From Phoronis australis (lineage: Eukaryota > Phoronida > Phoronidae): 64,000 nucleotides of DNA. The notes under the pieces are model-generated. The model ran no database searches and was not told the origin of the DNA. It saw only the letters and a program-made list of their open reading frames with translations. Below, piece after piece: positions 11,246 to 39,300 of the stretch; the first letter of the stretch is position 1, and each line of letters begins with the position of its first letter. The position numbers and the translations under genes were made by a program. Location of the stretch: the NCBI GenBank assembly GCA_002633005.1, contig NMRA01000312.1:143850-207849 (forward strand), read 5' to 3'.

Positions 11246-11320
11246 TTGACAGGTTGCCTTTGCCGTTCTCAGTTGGGTTCCACTGAAGGTTTCTGTTTTT
11301 TTTACCGAAAATCGTTAGAA

Positions 11321-27401
<16,081 letters not shown>

Positions 27402-27537
27402 TATGTGTTGCGAGGTTGTTTTTTATTGAACGGCTTGACAAATACTCTGAAAATTTGTAAATACGCTCATCTCTTTTGCTTTAGGGAAATGTCAGGGACT
27501 GTTAGAAAATATCCTTCCTGATTGTGCTTGGAATTGA

Positions 27538-27543
27538 AATAAA
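27538..27543 (+). terminator. Polyadenylation signal of MCM3
   Basis: AATAAA lies 137 bases after the TAA stop of MCM3, in an AT-rich 3' UTR. It is the first canonical hexamer on the plus strand beyond the stop that I found. Confidence 0.7.
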
Positions 27544-29840
27544 AATATTGCCAGTAATAGGATGTTGTATTAAGAGACATTGCTTTTGAGGCTTTAAAAC
27601 ACAATTTGGAGTTTGCAGGGATCAACTTAGTTATTAGCTTTGATCAGAACTATTTAATAATAAAATCCAGTTTTGGGCAAGTTTTTGGGAATCTCCAATT
27701 CTTTTCCTTGTCTACCAGACATTTGTTGAAATCAAGGCCAGTGAGTTAACCAGTAAAATATGTTTAAAAGTTCCCTGCAATTTGTTCATTGGTGTTTATC
27801 TTCACCAACAGAGCATTGAGACTTCGGTGTTAGCATGTTTGATTCTGTGCTGAAGCTAATCTCACTTATCTCACCAACTATGTCACTTTAAGAACTGCGT
27901 AACATGGCCTAGTTTATATTCTGGTAAGTGTTTCTCATTTTCTTTTTTCTGTATCGATCTCTCTTGCTGCCCATGCATTAATCTATTTTGGTTGATTTTG
28001 TGTCAATTATGTAACCAGGTTCTTGGTAATGTATCTAGTAATTATTAATGTTACAGGATGTTTCCCCTAATGGTGTTTACTACGCTGCCCAATGTATGGG
28101 ACTCCTAATTAGTTGAGTAAGCCATCAACTGTGTTTGACTTCCTTAGGTTATCTGTTCAGATTTATGACATTCTGTGTATCGTTTTATTGCAACTCAGTG
28201 AGCCACATAGAATTAGCTTCGATCAACAGGCACAAACAGCAGACTCGGTGTCTGTGACATTGTCTGGGGAAAGAAAGATGAAGGAAGATTTAGTAGTGGA
28301 GAACGTTAGGCAGACCAAACTTCCTTGTGAAAAAAATTAGAAAATCGAGATCTCTCCAGACCTCTGCTGGAAAGCGAGGGTTTGGCGAGTATACTGGGGA
28401 GCTTACTAGACTATCCTAGAAAAATCGTGGCCTCCGAAGTGATTGGTCGGTGAGGTGAGGTTGGAGTTTTGCATTGTGGGATTGAATTCAGTCTCTTCCA
28501 TAAGTGGGGTCTTGTGTTGTGCCATCTATGGAATGCAGCCCTAGTTTACGCTATTTCCGAGTTGTAAAACAAAAGGGAAGAAATAGATATTGATGAGAAC
28601 ATTATCTTGTTGTGAAGGGTCTGGTTGTCATAATTTACACTAATGGTAAATCATGTCAAAAGTCCTGCCATGAGAAGGACTGTTTATATTGCCGGCTGCT
28701 CAGCAATAGAAGATGGACAGATTTGTGTCAAATGGTGAGCAACACATGTTAAGGGAAATAATGACTTATGTACATAAGAAGAAACTTAAGAGGCTAACTT
28801 GTAAATAATAGTGTTAGGCTTGATGACTGCTGATCCATGAAAATTTATCCATGTATCTCATTGATTTGCCTTGTGATTGTTTTTGTAAATAGTATTTGGA
28901 TAACAAACGTGAAAATTAAACACAATGTATTTGTTTTGTTTTGTGTTTGTTATTTTCATGTACACATGCAGTCATGTATACAATGACAATGTCATATTTA
29001 CTGTCAGAGTAATGTTTGGGGCTTTTATGTATTTTCCAAACAGTTGGTTTTAGTTTCTTTATCTGTGGGTTTATGTTGGGACGATGGTTAATTTGTTCTG
29101 ATTGCCGTTGATGCACACATGTGGAGAACAGTGAAGAAAATTAAATGTCCTTATTGGAATTCTAAGCGTGGCGTGAAATGCGAGTAGATTCCTGGAAAAT
29201 TGCGTCAACCGAGTTGGAATTTTTAGCTTCCAGTTATGTTCAGTGCCAGATTGAGACTCTTGGTGGCCTGGGCACGTGGCGTAGGAGATCCTCTATCAAA
29301 ATTCTAAAAAGCTTTGTGAACTATTTGTCAATAGATTTACTTGAAAAGATGCTATAAAGCCATCCTCTGTCAGAAAAAAAAATATTAAAAATATTGATTT
29401 GGACTACATGTACTTTCCATCTAAAGATTGGTCTCCATTTGTCTAGTACTCGGGCAAGAAGTGAATTCTAGGCTTGGGAGAACTGACGGTAGAGACCATG
29501 TTGGGCGCATGAAGTGGCCATCGATGTCAGCTGCCTTGTCCCTGGCGACGCCACATCTTCTAAAGGCCAGAATACACTTCTGATATACGAAACAAATAAG
29601 ATACCACTGATATCGGTTGCGTTTTTTACAGAAGGAAGGCGGTTTCGTATAGGTCAGGAGTGAATAGTTGCAAGGATAATGGACTGCAAGCGTGTGCACG
29701 AGCATCCTTGAATCTTGTTTAACTCAGTTGCACGAACACAAATCATTGGCATGGTTATTTAATCTCTTTCTGAAGTCTCTTTGATGTGGTGATGTGATAA
29801 CATCATAAAATATGTATTTGTGCTAATCTTTGATCCTATT
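27544..29840. other. MCM3 3' flank, no recognised gene
   Basis: AT-rich sequence with only short open stretches. One at about 28198-28340 (plus) follows an acceptor-like CAACTCAG, but it is short, has no recognisable motif and no partner exon, so I do not call it. Confidence 0.6.
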
Positions 29841-29912
29841 TACATTTGGCACGGCGTTTCGGTCGGCCATTTCTCCGGCCATCGCCAGGTGTATTCTTCC
29901 TTGAAGAACGCG

Positions 29913-30049
29913 CACGGGTGTATGGTACACTCGGCACGGGTGTATGGTACACTCACGGGTTTATGGCACACTCAAGGGTGTATGGTACACTCACGGGTGT
30001 ATGGTACACTCACGGGTGTATGGTACACTCACTGGTGTATGGTACATTC
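29913..30049. repeat. 19-bp minisatellite, about seven copies
   Basis: Units of GGGTGTATGGTACACTCAC with small variants (TTTATGGCAC, a CGGCAC insertion in the first, ACATTC in the last). The unit is also the inner end of the left arm of the enclosing inverted-repeat element, from which it seems to have expanded. Confidence 0.9.
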
Positions 30050-30103
30050 ATGGTGGTCAATGATAAGCACTTTTTATTAGCGCAAATCTGTATGACTTGA
30101 CGG

Positions 30104-30172
30104 TGTAGTGAATATAGTGCTGGACTGACAGTCTAAAGTTCCGAGGTTCAACCCCAGCTTCAGTGCTTCACT
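30104..30172 (+). mobile_element. tRNA-like block, probable SINE head
   Basis: GTAGTGAATATAGTGCTGG resembles a degenerate A box. About 20 bases later GGTTCAACCCC (30145-30155) resembles a B box, with a TGGAC/GTCTA stem between them. The acceptor stem does not close, so it is not a functional tRNA gene. It is followed by an A-rich stretch (AAATAATAAAAAG). A tRNA-derived SINE remnant is the simplest reading. Confidence 0.4.
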
Positions 30173-30187
30173 AGAAATAATAAAAAG

Positions 30188-30325
30188 CAGGGCGGATCCA
30201 GGATTTTTTAAATGGGGGTAGAATCAAGGATTATTTAAACAGGGGGCCCAAGTCAACAATTTGAAGATTCTAGATTTGAGATCTCTAAAATCGAGGGAAA
30301 AGGGGCCCGGAACCCCCCGGATCAC
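30188..30325. mobile_element. MITE, GGCGGATCCAGGAT family (copy 1)
   Basis: Begins GGGCGGATCCAGGATTTTTT, is rich in G and C runs (GGGGGCCC, GGGGCCCGG) and ends near CCCCCCGGATCA, an imperfect complement of its start. It is related to 40415-40576. Confidence 0.55.
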
Positions 30326-30455
30326 TGACCACCATGAGTGTACCTAACGCCCTTGCTCGTTCTTCTGTGAACGCTGTTTTACCTGAAAGTGGCCAGAGAA
30401 CTGCAACGTCGTGCCAATATAAATAGGTTGGAAATGGTGTAAACAAACCACTGGA

Positions 30456-30757
30456 TTTTAGAAATGAGTTTGTAGTCATCTGAGGCTGTTTTCATTTAGA
30501 AATGAGTATGTAGTCATCTGAGGCTGTTTTCATTTAGAAATGAGTATGTAGTCATCTGAGGCTGTTTTCATGAGTTTGTAGTCATCTGAGGCTGTTTTCA
30601 TTTAGAAATGAGTATGTAGTCATCTGAGGCTGTTTTCATTTAGAAATGAGTATGTAGTCATCTGAGGCTGTTTTCATTTTGAAATGAGTATGTAGTCATC
30701 TGAGGGTGTTTTCATTTTGAAATGAGTATGTAGTCATCTGAGGGTGTTTTCATTTTG
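30456..30757. repeat. 38-bp minisatellite, about eight copies
   Basis: Units containing GAAATGAGTATGTAGTCATC then TGAGGCTGTTTTCATTT. One unit near 30570 has lost about 14 bases. The last units share GAGGGTG and TTTTGAAA variants, showing step-wise expansion from that end. Confidence 0.93.
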
Positions 30758-32345
30758 AAAAATATAGCTCGCGTCAAAACTTGGTTTCGGTCGCGTGATT
30801 CAATGGTTCATGCAGATGATTCTGATAATACGTGGGTGATGCGTAAGATTGATTGCCACGTACCCTCGGGTTACTTTGAAATAGTTACACGTTACACGCT
30901 TGGCATGTCCACTGAGCCGATGCACTTGCGGCACAGTGACAACAAATACGATCGTTTAAGAAACTAAAATTAAACTTAAAAAGACACCAAACCGTGTATT
31001 GACCTATTAACATTTATTATATGACCGTCACATCTAATTTTCTGAAACAAAATAATGGACTGTAACCCTCGACAACCTCCAAAGGTTGAAGCAGTGTCTT
31101 ACAAAGTCTGTTAAACAGGCAAGCGTGACCAGCGCTTTAGACGAATAACTCAACAACTGTTGGTAGACACCCACCACTGACGACCATAATATCCTATCTG
31201 TGACACAGCTGGTACGACCTTTCAGTAGAGAATCCTTCATTGGTCACTCAAAATGAGACGCTGCTGTTGCAGTAGTCGGGACAGTACGAGGATTGGTTGA
31301 AATCACCAAATCACCCAATCGCTATGAATATGCTTTTTGAAATTTTACTGATTTGTAGTTAAATTGAATAAAGTTTCTATTTCATATTTAATCTTTTTTA
31401 CTTTTCTTTGTACTAGGGTCCGTGCATTTGCGGAGTAGGAGAGGGGGGCATCACCAAACCTCTGCACGCTACTGACTGGTACAAAATGTTTTATGAATTT
31501 CATTGGAGGTTAATTTCACGAAGCTCCGCCACACGTACGTTGCTGAATTTAGAAAATCTTCATAAGAATGACCCCATTGTAACGAGCTATTGATCTGACA
31601 TGGGTCCAAATTTGTGACCCTCATTTGTCAGTTATGCAACTATGGAAGGCGAGTGGATACAACTGCGATGATAATGTCAATAATGGTTACGGGAAATTCG
31701 TCTTCCCTCGCGTGCGACGTCGCTCTCGTGCTTCACTTCACACCACATGCAAATGTGAACGACTAAAGTACAGATACCCTTCTATATTTATTCCACATCG
31801 GGGTTTATGCTGATCTCACTAAAAATTTAATAGACCTACTCAACGAACGTGCTACTCCCAACTGTAGGCCTATAATAGAGCATTCTTTTACCGAGAGCAT
31901 GTGGGAAGCAATTGTTTGAATAAATTATAAAATATACATGTACGTACAAATGCTAATCATAATATGTGCATACTCAGTTTTGCCAGGTATTGTTTATTTG
32001 AAACAGATCTCACAAGAAGCATTTTATAACTATTTTTGCCAACGCGTTCACTATTCAATTTGTTGAGCATGGTCAAGGCTAGACTGCTTATAGAATTCTC
32101 TGAAGGGAATTGAAGGTCGTGATCGGAACGGACGCTTCATTTGAACGAGTCAGTGACGTCAAGTATCATTTGTCCTGAAACCCCTGCCCATTGTAGTCTG
32201 CTCATGTGCCGCGAATTTAACCAGCGTCTTTTCAACTGGCTTTTGGTCTTGGCGGCATTTTCTTCTATATTTTGAGGAAGCATGTGCTTTTGAGTTCAGC
32301 TGACGATTTAATTGTTTCATTTTTAAGCAAAGCAAGTTTACTCAC
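30758..32345. other. No recognised gene
   Basis: Contains a 70-codon plus-strand open stretch ending near 30967 (starting just after the minisatellite) and one of 68 codons on the minus strand (31240-31034). Neither shows a known motif or supporting splice context. Confidence 0.5.
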
Positions 32346-33045
32346 TTGCGAAACTCCAGTTGCTTCCATTACAAATTGAGACCTCTTCGAAGGCAATTCT
32401 ACGCCACTTTTTTTCAACACTGAAACCCAAGCTTCCTACGTTACAGCAAAATACAACCCAACTTTCAATTCCTGTGTGGCACCCATAACTATGTCCGCTG
32501 ATAGTAATTCCAAACATATGACCGCTCGGAACAGTCACTGTTTGAAATGAATCAGCTGAATAAATTTCAATTTCTAGCGGAGAATTGCTATCTTGTTGCG
32601 TTTGTTTCAAGAATACTGGAGTCAGCTGGATTCGAAAGTGCCTTTGTTTTCTGATCTCGGCATCTTTTTAAAATACAGGGTGTCCACGAATTCATGATAC
32701 CGACTAAAATGCTTTCTGTGTCAGATTTAAGGAGCTGAGAAGTTAAGAAACCCAGCCCCCATCAAGAATGCTATTCACCAAAGAACAGAAAATTTTCTGG
32801 CTTTTTGCGTGGTTAAAAAAANGTATGAGGGCGTGAATTGATGGGTTATGGCTAGCTCGTGTCAAACTTTATATAAGCTGGAAAATCAAAGAGCGTGTAA
32901 CAATGAAATTTGTCTCCGTCCCAACAACATAAATGGGCACTACCTTTTTCAGTAGTATTTCCAACTTTTTTGCACTTCCAAAAGTGTGCCCAATAAAGTA
33001 TGATCTTAATATCAACGAGAGGCAACGTACCAAATGTCAAATGGT
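32346..33045 (-). CDS. Hypothetical: two phase-compatible minus-strand exon candidates
   Basis: Candidate exon 1 (33045-32944) follows a good acceptor (TTTTTCGCTTGCAG) and ends GAAAAAG|GTAGTG. Candidate exon 2 (32663-32346) follows TATTTTAAAAAG and ends TTCGCAA|GTGAGT. Both are open, both start and end in phase 1, and they join in frame (EK-D-AEIRKQRH). The predicted 139-residue piece has a beta-rich stretch (FQTVTVPSGHMFGITISGHS) that I do not recognise. The open stretch upstream (33305-33135) ends in the wrong phase. An N at 32822 lies in the putative intron. ORFs of this size also occur by chance here. Confidence 0.2.
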
Positions 33046-33305
33046 CTGCAAGCGAAAAATTGTCAACGTGCACGTGTTACGTCGTGATTAATTACAAAAC
33101 TAGTCAAGTACTGGTTGTGCGAAAACGTTTTCACCTGCTCTAATGAGCTAGCACGGATACTTCTTAGAGTGTTCCTCAAAGTCTGTTTATCACTAATTAC
33201 TTCAGGTACATCATGTGCGTATATGAACCACTGTAAAATGCACAAACTCGGTTTAGATGCACTTTTTTGAAGCCCATCACACGTGACACGCAGTTGTACA
33301 TCCAA

Positions 33306-33942
33306 CAGCAGATGGCCATTCTCAGATCAGTTTACCAATGCACTTGTATATTTTTGCTCCATGTAGAAGACTTAGAAGGGCCGAAAACCTGTTTTTCGAA
33401 GAGCCAATATGGCTTAAGCTAGTTTACGGACGGCTTAGCCTGCTTCACGAGATCAAAAAGCTGACAGAAAATTTGCCTATAACTCGAAGTCAAAGACAAA
33501 AATCCGTAGTGTGCTTAAACAGTCAAAGGATAAAGCCTTTCAGGGACGGACGAAATTCAGCTTTTGACTAGTTGTAGTCAGATTTCTGACTTTTGGCTGA
33601 CGACAAAAGCCGATAGTCTCTTCGCCAAACAACCCCTAGTAATGCGTACTGTATAATGATTACACAATGCAAATTCGATCGCGGTTTGTCAACTGTGTCC
33701 ACCTTTATCAAGTCGAAAAACGCCGCTACTTAGTGAAGAGGTATAAGCTCACAAGTGTATCGACACGCCAAACTAGCTTATCAAGACTAAGTACAATACT
33801 GATGATGTACATGTATACGCTAGATTTAGAAATTTAACAAAATTCAATGTTTTGCCACTCTACGTGCGTCCACGTCCCAGTAATGAACCCTTCTTCTGCC
33901 ACTCTATATGCGTCCACCCCCGCCTACTTCTCGCCGTTATAA
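33306..33942. other. No recognised feature
   Basis: Unique-looking sequence with scattered stops in all frames. A plus-strand open stretch at 33338-33571 (77 codons) has no known motif. Confidence 0.5.
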
Positions 33943-34136
33943 AACTGGTTCCAACTTATTCCTTTTTCAGAAAAAAGACGATTCATGGACTTGAGAAAGA
34001 CTGGTAGTTGTAATGGTTTGAAATCAGACTCAGTGAGTTGGCTTATCACGCCGGGTCTCGGCAGCATTATCGAACTGCAAGCTCTTCCGGCCAAGAATCA
34101 TTATCCATCTGAGTAAGAAACAAGTAAGTTGATGCC
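33943..34136. mobile_element. MITE, TTGGTCTCAACTTGTTCCTT family (copy 4, diverged)
   Basis: The left end ACTGGTTCCAACTTATTCCT then TTTTCAG, and the right end CTGAGTAAGAAACAAGTAAG, form an imperfect terminal inverted repeat. The interior has no ORF. Confidence 0.6.
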
Positions 34137-34713
34137 ATATAGCCGTAAGTCTACATGCATGTGGTCTGAAACCAATAGCCACCTTTATTAACATATGTTT
34201 TTCGATATTTTCTGCTTATTAGACCACGTAATTACTAGGACCTGTACGTTTTAGGTTGCCAATTTAGACAGCCGAAAATAGCGGTGAGATCGTTATAACG
34301 ACTTAAGTGTCGAAACCAGTTAAAACTAATACTCCAAGACTGGGTTGCATAAAACTTCAAAACATTTTCACTTGATAATTTTGTTGCTGCATGACGTTGG
34401 AACAGAAGCATTTTACTACAGTGGGAGCGTGAAACTCGGAATAGGCTGCAACACTTGTCGTCACCCAACTTGGTAACGACGAACTAATGGATAACCGAAT
34501 TAACGGAGGAGATTTCAATGTTGACGTTAGTTTATATATACTGCAATCTAATGTCATCGATGTTTCCCTGTGTAAAACTTTCATATAACTGTTTTAATTT
34601 TACTACCCGTTCTATTACTAACGTGTTTCTCCTTATCTGTAACATTTTACCTACTCATTCGTTTGCCATTTATTCAACGTTCTTCCTATGGTTAAATCTT
34701 CGAATATGAAAGG

Positions 34714-34767
34714 AGTTGAATGATAGTTGCATTGTTTTTTGAAATAATACAACTATCATTCAACTCA
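34714..34767. repeat. Perfect 17-bp hairpin with a 20-base loop
   Basis: GAGTTGAATGATAGTTG (34714-34730) and CAACTATCATTCAACTC (34751-34767) are exact reverse complements. The stem is too short for a typical miRNA precursor. Confidence 0.85.
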
Positions 34768-35777
34768 AAGTCCTAGGATTCAATATTAAGAACAAAATGT
34801 TTTGATGTCGGAATCATTCTTTTCACTTCTTGTTTTCAACAGTTTCAAATAGCTATACCCATCTCATAATAATTTAATCGGACTGATTATCAAGTGCATT
34901 TTTGTTTTTAACCAACTGGCTTTCCAACTGCACCTAGCGACTTCTTAAAGTTCAAAATTAAATTTGTCTGCCTCAATGGCAAATGGTGAAAATTATTCTT
35001 CATGGTTTCGCATTGATGAATCAGCGCTTCGTAAGAGTAGCTTACAAAACATTCACATCAAATGGAAGGTCAGTGTTATTTAAAAACGAGTTACGCATTA
35101 CTCTCTATCGGTTTTTATCGATTCAAGAGCTTTGCAAGTTATTAGTCTAAACTCATTACGTCTGCTAGCTATAGTTGACTGGTGCACCGGTGCCTAGCGA
35201 GACACAGTCAAGTGTTCTCTTTAGGAAAACAAGTCGCCTTTCAAACTGCCAAAACAAAGTTTGAGGTAAGTTTTCGTTAAATTCGAGTTCTTTAAATATT
35301 TTAAAATTTCATGTTTTTGCTGACGACGTGTGACATGGCGGTAGGCGGTTTTCAGAGTCAAAATCTCCCCGGCACATACACGTAGATCTGGTACACGTGC
35401 GGTAGCGCTCCACATTCCAGATTGCTTGGTTTTCGTGCTTTTTACAATGGATTGCGTCGTTTTGGCTTTTTCTTAAAGAAACAAGTCTACCCATTGATCC
35501 CAAAATTGCTGTCTTTGTAGCATAACCATTGTGGTAGATTCAGGGGTGTTTAAACGAGATGGCTATTACCTTGGGACAACCGTTTTCACGCAACGGCACG
35601 CGTTGAAAGTTTTGAGTTGATTTTGCGACGGTCTCGAAGAACGATTCATGGAAAAAACCTAGTCAGCACATTCTGTTATCTCAGGATACGTTGCACGTAA
35701 TTGGACTCGTAGGTGTTGTTTTTGTGGCTTTTAGTGACAAGCCGCGTCATTTTTATTTCATTGTACTTTGTACAGCT
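34768..35777. other. No recognised feature
   Basis: No ORF with known motifs, and no repeat that I can pair with another in the window. Confidence 0.5.
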
Positions 35778-35933
35778 GGGCCCAGTTGCGGCATATATAT
35801 TATAGGCCGTATAGCAACAATTTCGTCGCGATTATCACGCGTCACGTTGTTATTGTTGAACAATGCACCTGACGTCATGCAACAATTAAACTTATCCAGC
35901 GGATAACTTTTTAAGCTTTAAGCAACTCAGCCC
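35778..35933. mobile_element. MITE, GGGCCCAGTTGCATAAA family (copy 1)
   Basis: The ends GGGCCCAGTTGCGGCATA and TTAAGCAACTCAGCCC are inverted. The interior TTGTTATTGTTGAACAAT and TTATCCAGCGGATAAC match 45780-45932 almost base for base. It is about 156 bp and non-coding. Confidence 0.85.
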
Positions 35934-36099
35934 TGGTCTTTTTTGATTCAGTACAGCTCAAGCTATACGTCTTCAGTGATCTCGTGAAATTTTACTAATT
36001 TTTAGTCTTATGGTCTTGACTGTGGTTATTTTTAGGCCAAGGTAATAATTGAAAACGATGACTGGTTGTCAGCATTAGTTGACTTACTGGCGTGTTCGT

Positions 36100-36355
36100 C
36101 ATGCGCGCACCCAGTCTTCAATATGGGGGTGGGGGCTCGAATTCCTGACGTTGTGGACCTTTTGCCGGTAACAAAGAGCGGGTGGACTAAAAAAAAAACA
36201 CTGTGAATTGCCCGTTTGCGCTTGTTTAGTGGACTTTTGTCTCATTTTCTCGGATTTTTGTCTCTGTCACAAGCGGACCTTTTCAGTTGTCCACTTCGTC
36301 AAATGGGGGCGGGGGCTCGTTCGAACCCGGCCGAGCCCCCCTGGGTGCGCGCATG
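36100..36355. mobile_element. MITE with GC-rich 15-bp perfect TIRs
   Basis: CATGCGCGCACCCAG (36100-36114) is exactly complemented by CTGGGTGCGCGCATG (36341-36355). Flanking TTCGT and TTCAT could be a 5-bp target duplication with one change. The interior has GGGGGYGGGGGCTCG near both ends in direct orientation. It has no ORF of note. Confidence 0.75.
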
Positions 36356-39300
36356 TTCATTTATTCTCACATTTGACGATGTTATGAGAACGAGGAGTTT
36401 GGACGTGTTTATAAATTGTAAACATGACACAGATTAACGCCAAAACATCTATCTGTTTTTTGTTAAGACTGTTCGTAGCAATAGACTTCACTTTTCATTA
36501 CCCAGTTTCAGAATGTGAACATAGCATTACATTGTCGTGATGGGTTGTCCAGAGTTGCCCTACTGACAACTCAGAAAACCTTAAGTCTTTCCTTTCGATT
36601 ACTTTTTATTGTTTGGTACTTTAAACGGACAGCATTAATATACGAGTAGCTTAGACATATGAAGACATTTGATTTCATTTTCGTCCTTTTCCATTGATAG
36701 TGGAGCGCATGCTCTCTAAAACCCTAAGTTCGCTTCACCGTCATGGTCATAAAATCGTTATGAAAACGATCCTGACCTCGCCTCTTAAGATCCCGTTATC
36801 TCCCGGACTAGCAAACATCACGTGCAGTATTACATACCCCTAAACTACACACACGCACCGAAAATACTCCATATCCAATGATGGAACTCCATACCAGGGT
36901 ACCATGAGATTCCTCACCATGGTCCGCCGGGTCTGGAGTTTGGACACTGGGTTTTAGAGATTAGACATTAGGAGAAAGTATTGAATTTGTTTCGAAGGTT
37001 CGCTGGTCTGGTACTGGTGCCTTAGGGGAAACGAATCGGGAATTTGGAATCGAGACACTGAAGTCGTTTCTACCGGCCTGATTTTACGATCTTTAGGGTG
37101 CAGACGAACCTCCATGACACACGGATCTTGGAAATCTTGGGTTTCAAGGTACTGTCGCGTAGTGCGTTCACTGAGAACACAAGGCAGTGATGCGGCATTT
37201 TACTGATAAAAATTTATTGCATCCAATGGTCTGCAAGATACGGTGTAGTGATCGACTTAATCAAGGCAAAATAAAAATTGTTGATACCTTCAAAAACTTT
37301 GTAGAACTCAAACATTTTGGAAGACCTTGTCGAAACTGTGAAGCTGACACAGGCCTAGATGATGACGCAAGCCTATAAAGCAGACGGCACGTATAATTAT
37401 TCCTTAGTGCAAAATTGCGACTGAAACTTTCAAGTCCGCATGCCCGCGGCATGGTCTGATCCAGCTAATGTACCGATGCACTTAAAACTCGTCATTTCCA
37501 AGAAATCTATGGCTCCAGACGGAATAACACGAATTCGCACTGGGTTTGAATTATGTACTTGAAAGAGATGGTCAATGAAGCCACTGAAAAGCCCTTAGTA
37601 CCACCTTGTGTTGTTTTGGTGAAACTCTTCCGTGAGTCAGATGTGTCGGCAACAAGCAACTGACTATGTTCTTCACGAAAGTGTCAAGTTCAAGCCCTGT
37701 TAACGTTATACAAATAAGTTTATGTTTTACCATCGCACGAAACATATCCGATTCCATGAAAGTTGACGAACGTGCCCGGTCAACTGAGTCTCCACCAGGT
37801 AACGCTGTGGGTGTTACGTGAAGGAACACAAAATTCTGCAACCATGATTTGTTATAATAGCAATAAGTATAATCAATTTCAAATAAATGAATCTTTGAAT
37901 TTACAGAAAAGCAACAAGCTATTCAGTATTGGTTAAAAATAAGATGTCATACAAGCGTCCGATTTAATCGTTCAAACTTTCGAATGGATCAAGTTGACAT
38001 TTCACGACTGAGCACTTCTGGTCACTTAAAGCTGCAGCACGTCCATTTTGCTGGCTGAAGAACGAGAATGGAATGAGGCTTTTCACCTAGATAAAATCGG
38101 TCTCACAACATTGCGTACCGTGATGGGGTGCCATTTCTCAATGTTACCAACTAAAATTGCAGACATTTAGCATGCATCGATTTTCGAATCTAGCAGTTTT
38201 AGGGTTGGCCAGCCCCAATAAACTCGGAAGCGTTTTCTTGAGTCGACGAAGGTTTCAATATTCTTATATATGGCAAAGATGTAACTCTGTGCCACGGTAA
38301 AAATATTGTGAGACGGGTTTTAAGGTGAAAGAGCAAAAAGCCTTATTCAATTTTCGTTTGGTCTCCTGAACAGGGCGAAAAACAGCTTTAATTATTTCCA
38401 GTCACTGCAGCTGTGGAAACTCACGACCGTCGACTAACGGACTCAACGTTAATTAGCTACACGGACCAATGTACTGTAGGTTTTGATATAACCGAAAATA
38501 TTTGTGATAGTAAGAAAATACAAGGCTTTCAATTTTCGAGAAATGTGTGTATAAATTTCTCTATTAACTGTTTACGTAACATTTAATCAGCAGTTTTCAA
38601 TTTTTGATGCTGTGCCAAAACTTTTAAGTTGCGAATTCACCAAAAAAAAAAAAACTGTAACGAATTTTATTGATGCAAAGTTCAAGAACTCGCCCTTAGA
38701 CTATTTTTGATGCAACCTGTAAATCTCTGCCCTTGTGCGAACTGAATAGTTTTATAGGTGTATGTACCCACAGGTAGCCTACAAGAAATGATATGCTTGG
38801 TAGAATTTTACAATTCATATAACCACCCATTTTCCTCAGAACAATTACGTGGTACAAATTTATCATCTTATGACTAGCGGCATTTTAGTGCTATTGTCGC
38901 CACGTAATTTAAAAATCTCGTCTTTGCAAGTTATATCACGAAGAGACAACCACTGCTTAACCACCAGGAGAATACAATGTCAATAGTCCCGTCCTCGATT
39001 CAACTTACCTGTGTCGCGGAGGTAGAAAAATGCACTGCATGACTGACCTGGTTTTCACAATGTCGGGGAATCCTGAGTTGATTAATGCTGCATTTCCTCC
39101 TGCTTAATTGACTAAAATGAAAGCCGAATTAGACCTTATACTTTCGTAACATTTCCTAACCTGACGGGGTTCTGTTTCCGTTGTCAACATGAACATAAAA
39201 TCACGAGTGACTCAAGAAAAATTTATTGGGATTGGATGAACCTGAAACAGTGCATGTACGCGTTGCTTAGGGACTCGAGTTGTAAGGAATATCACTAGAC

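Larger units (their letters stand above)
10954..11320. promoter_or_regulatory. Divergent (bidirectional) promoter region TSEN34-MCM3
   Basis: Only 367 bp separate the two start codons, which point away from each other. The interval must hold both 5' UTRs and the core promoters. It contains a CACGTG inverted pair and an E2F palindrome, described separately. I see no convincing TATA box at a fixed distance from either ATG. The two genes may share control, but this is inference from spacing. Confidence 0.7.
29841..30424. mobile_element. Composite inverted-repeat element carrying a minisatellite
   Basis: The left arm (ATTTGGCACGGCGTTTCGGT..., AAGAACGCGCACGGGTGTAT) is matched in reverse complement by the right arm at about 30330-30424 (ATATTGGCACGACGTTGCAG, AAGAACGAGCAAGGGCGTTA). 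Both inner ends read GTACAYTCATGGTGGTCARTGAT. Between the arms lie a 19-bp minisatellite, a tRNA-like block and part of another MITE, so this is a nested structure. Confidence 0.65.

Noticed and set aside
36318-36340. GTTCGAACCCGG as a tRNA B box
   Set aside because: It lies inside the GC-rich MITE without an A box at the right distance or an acceptor stem.
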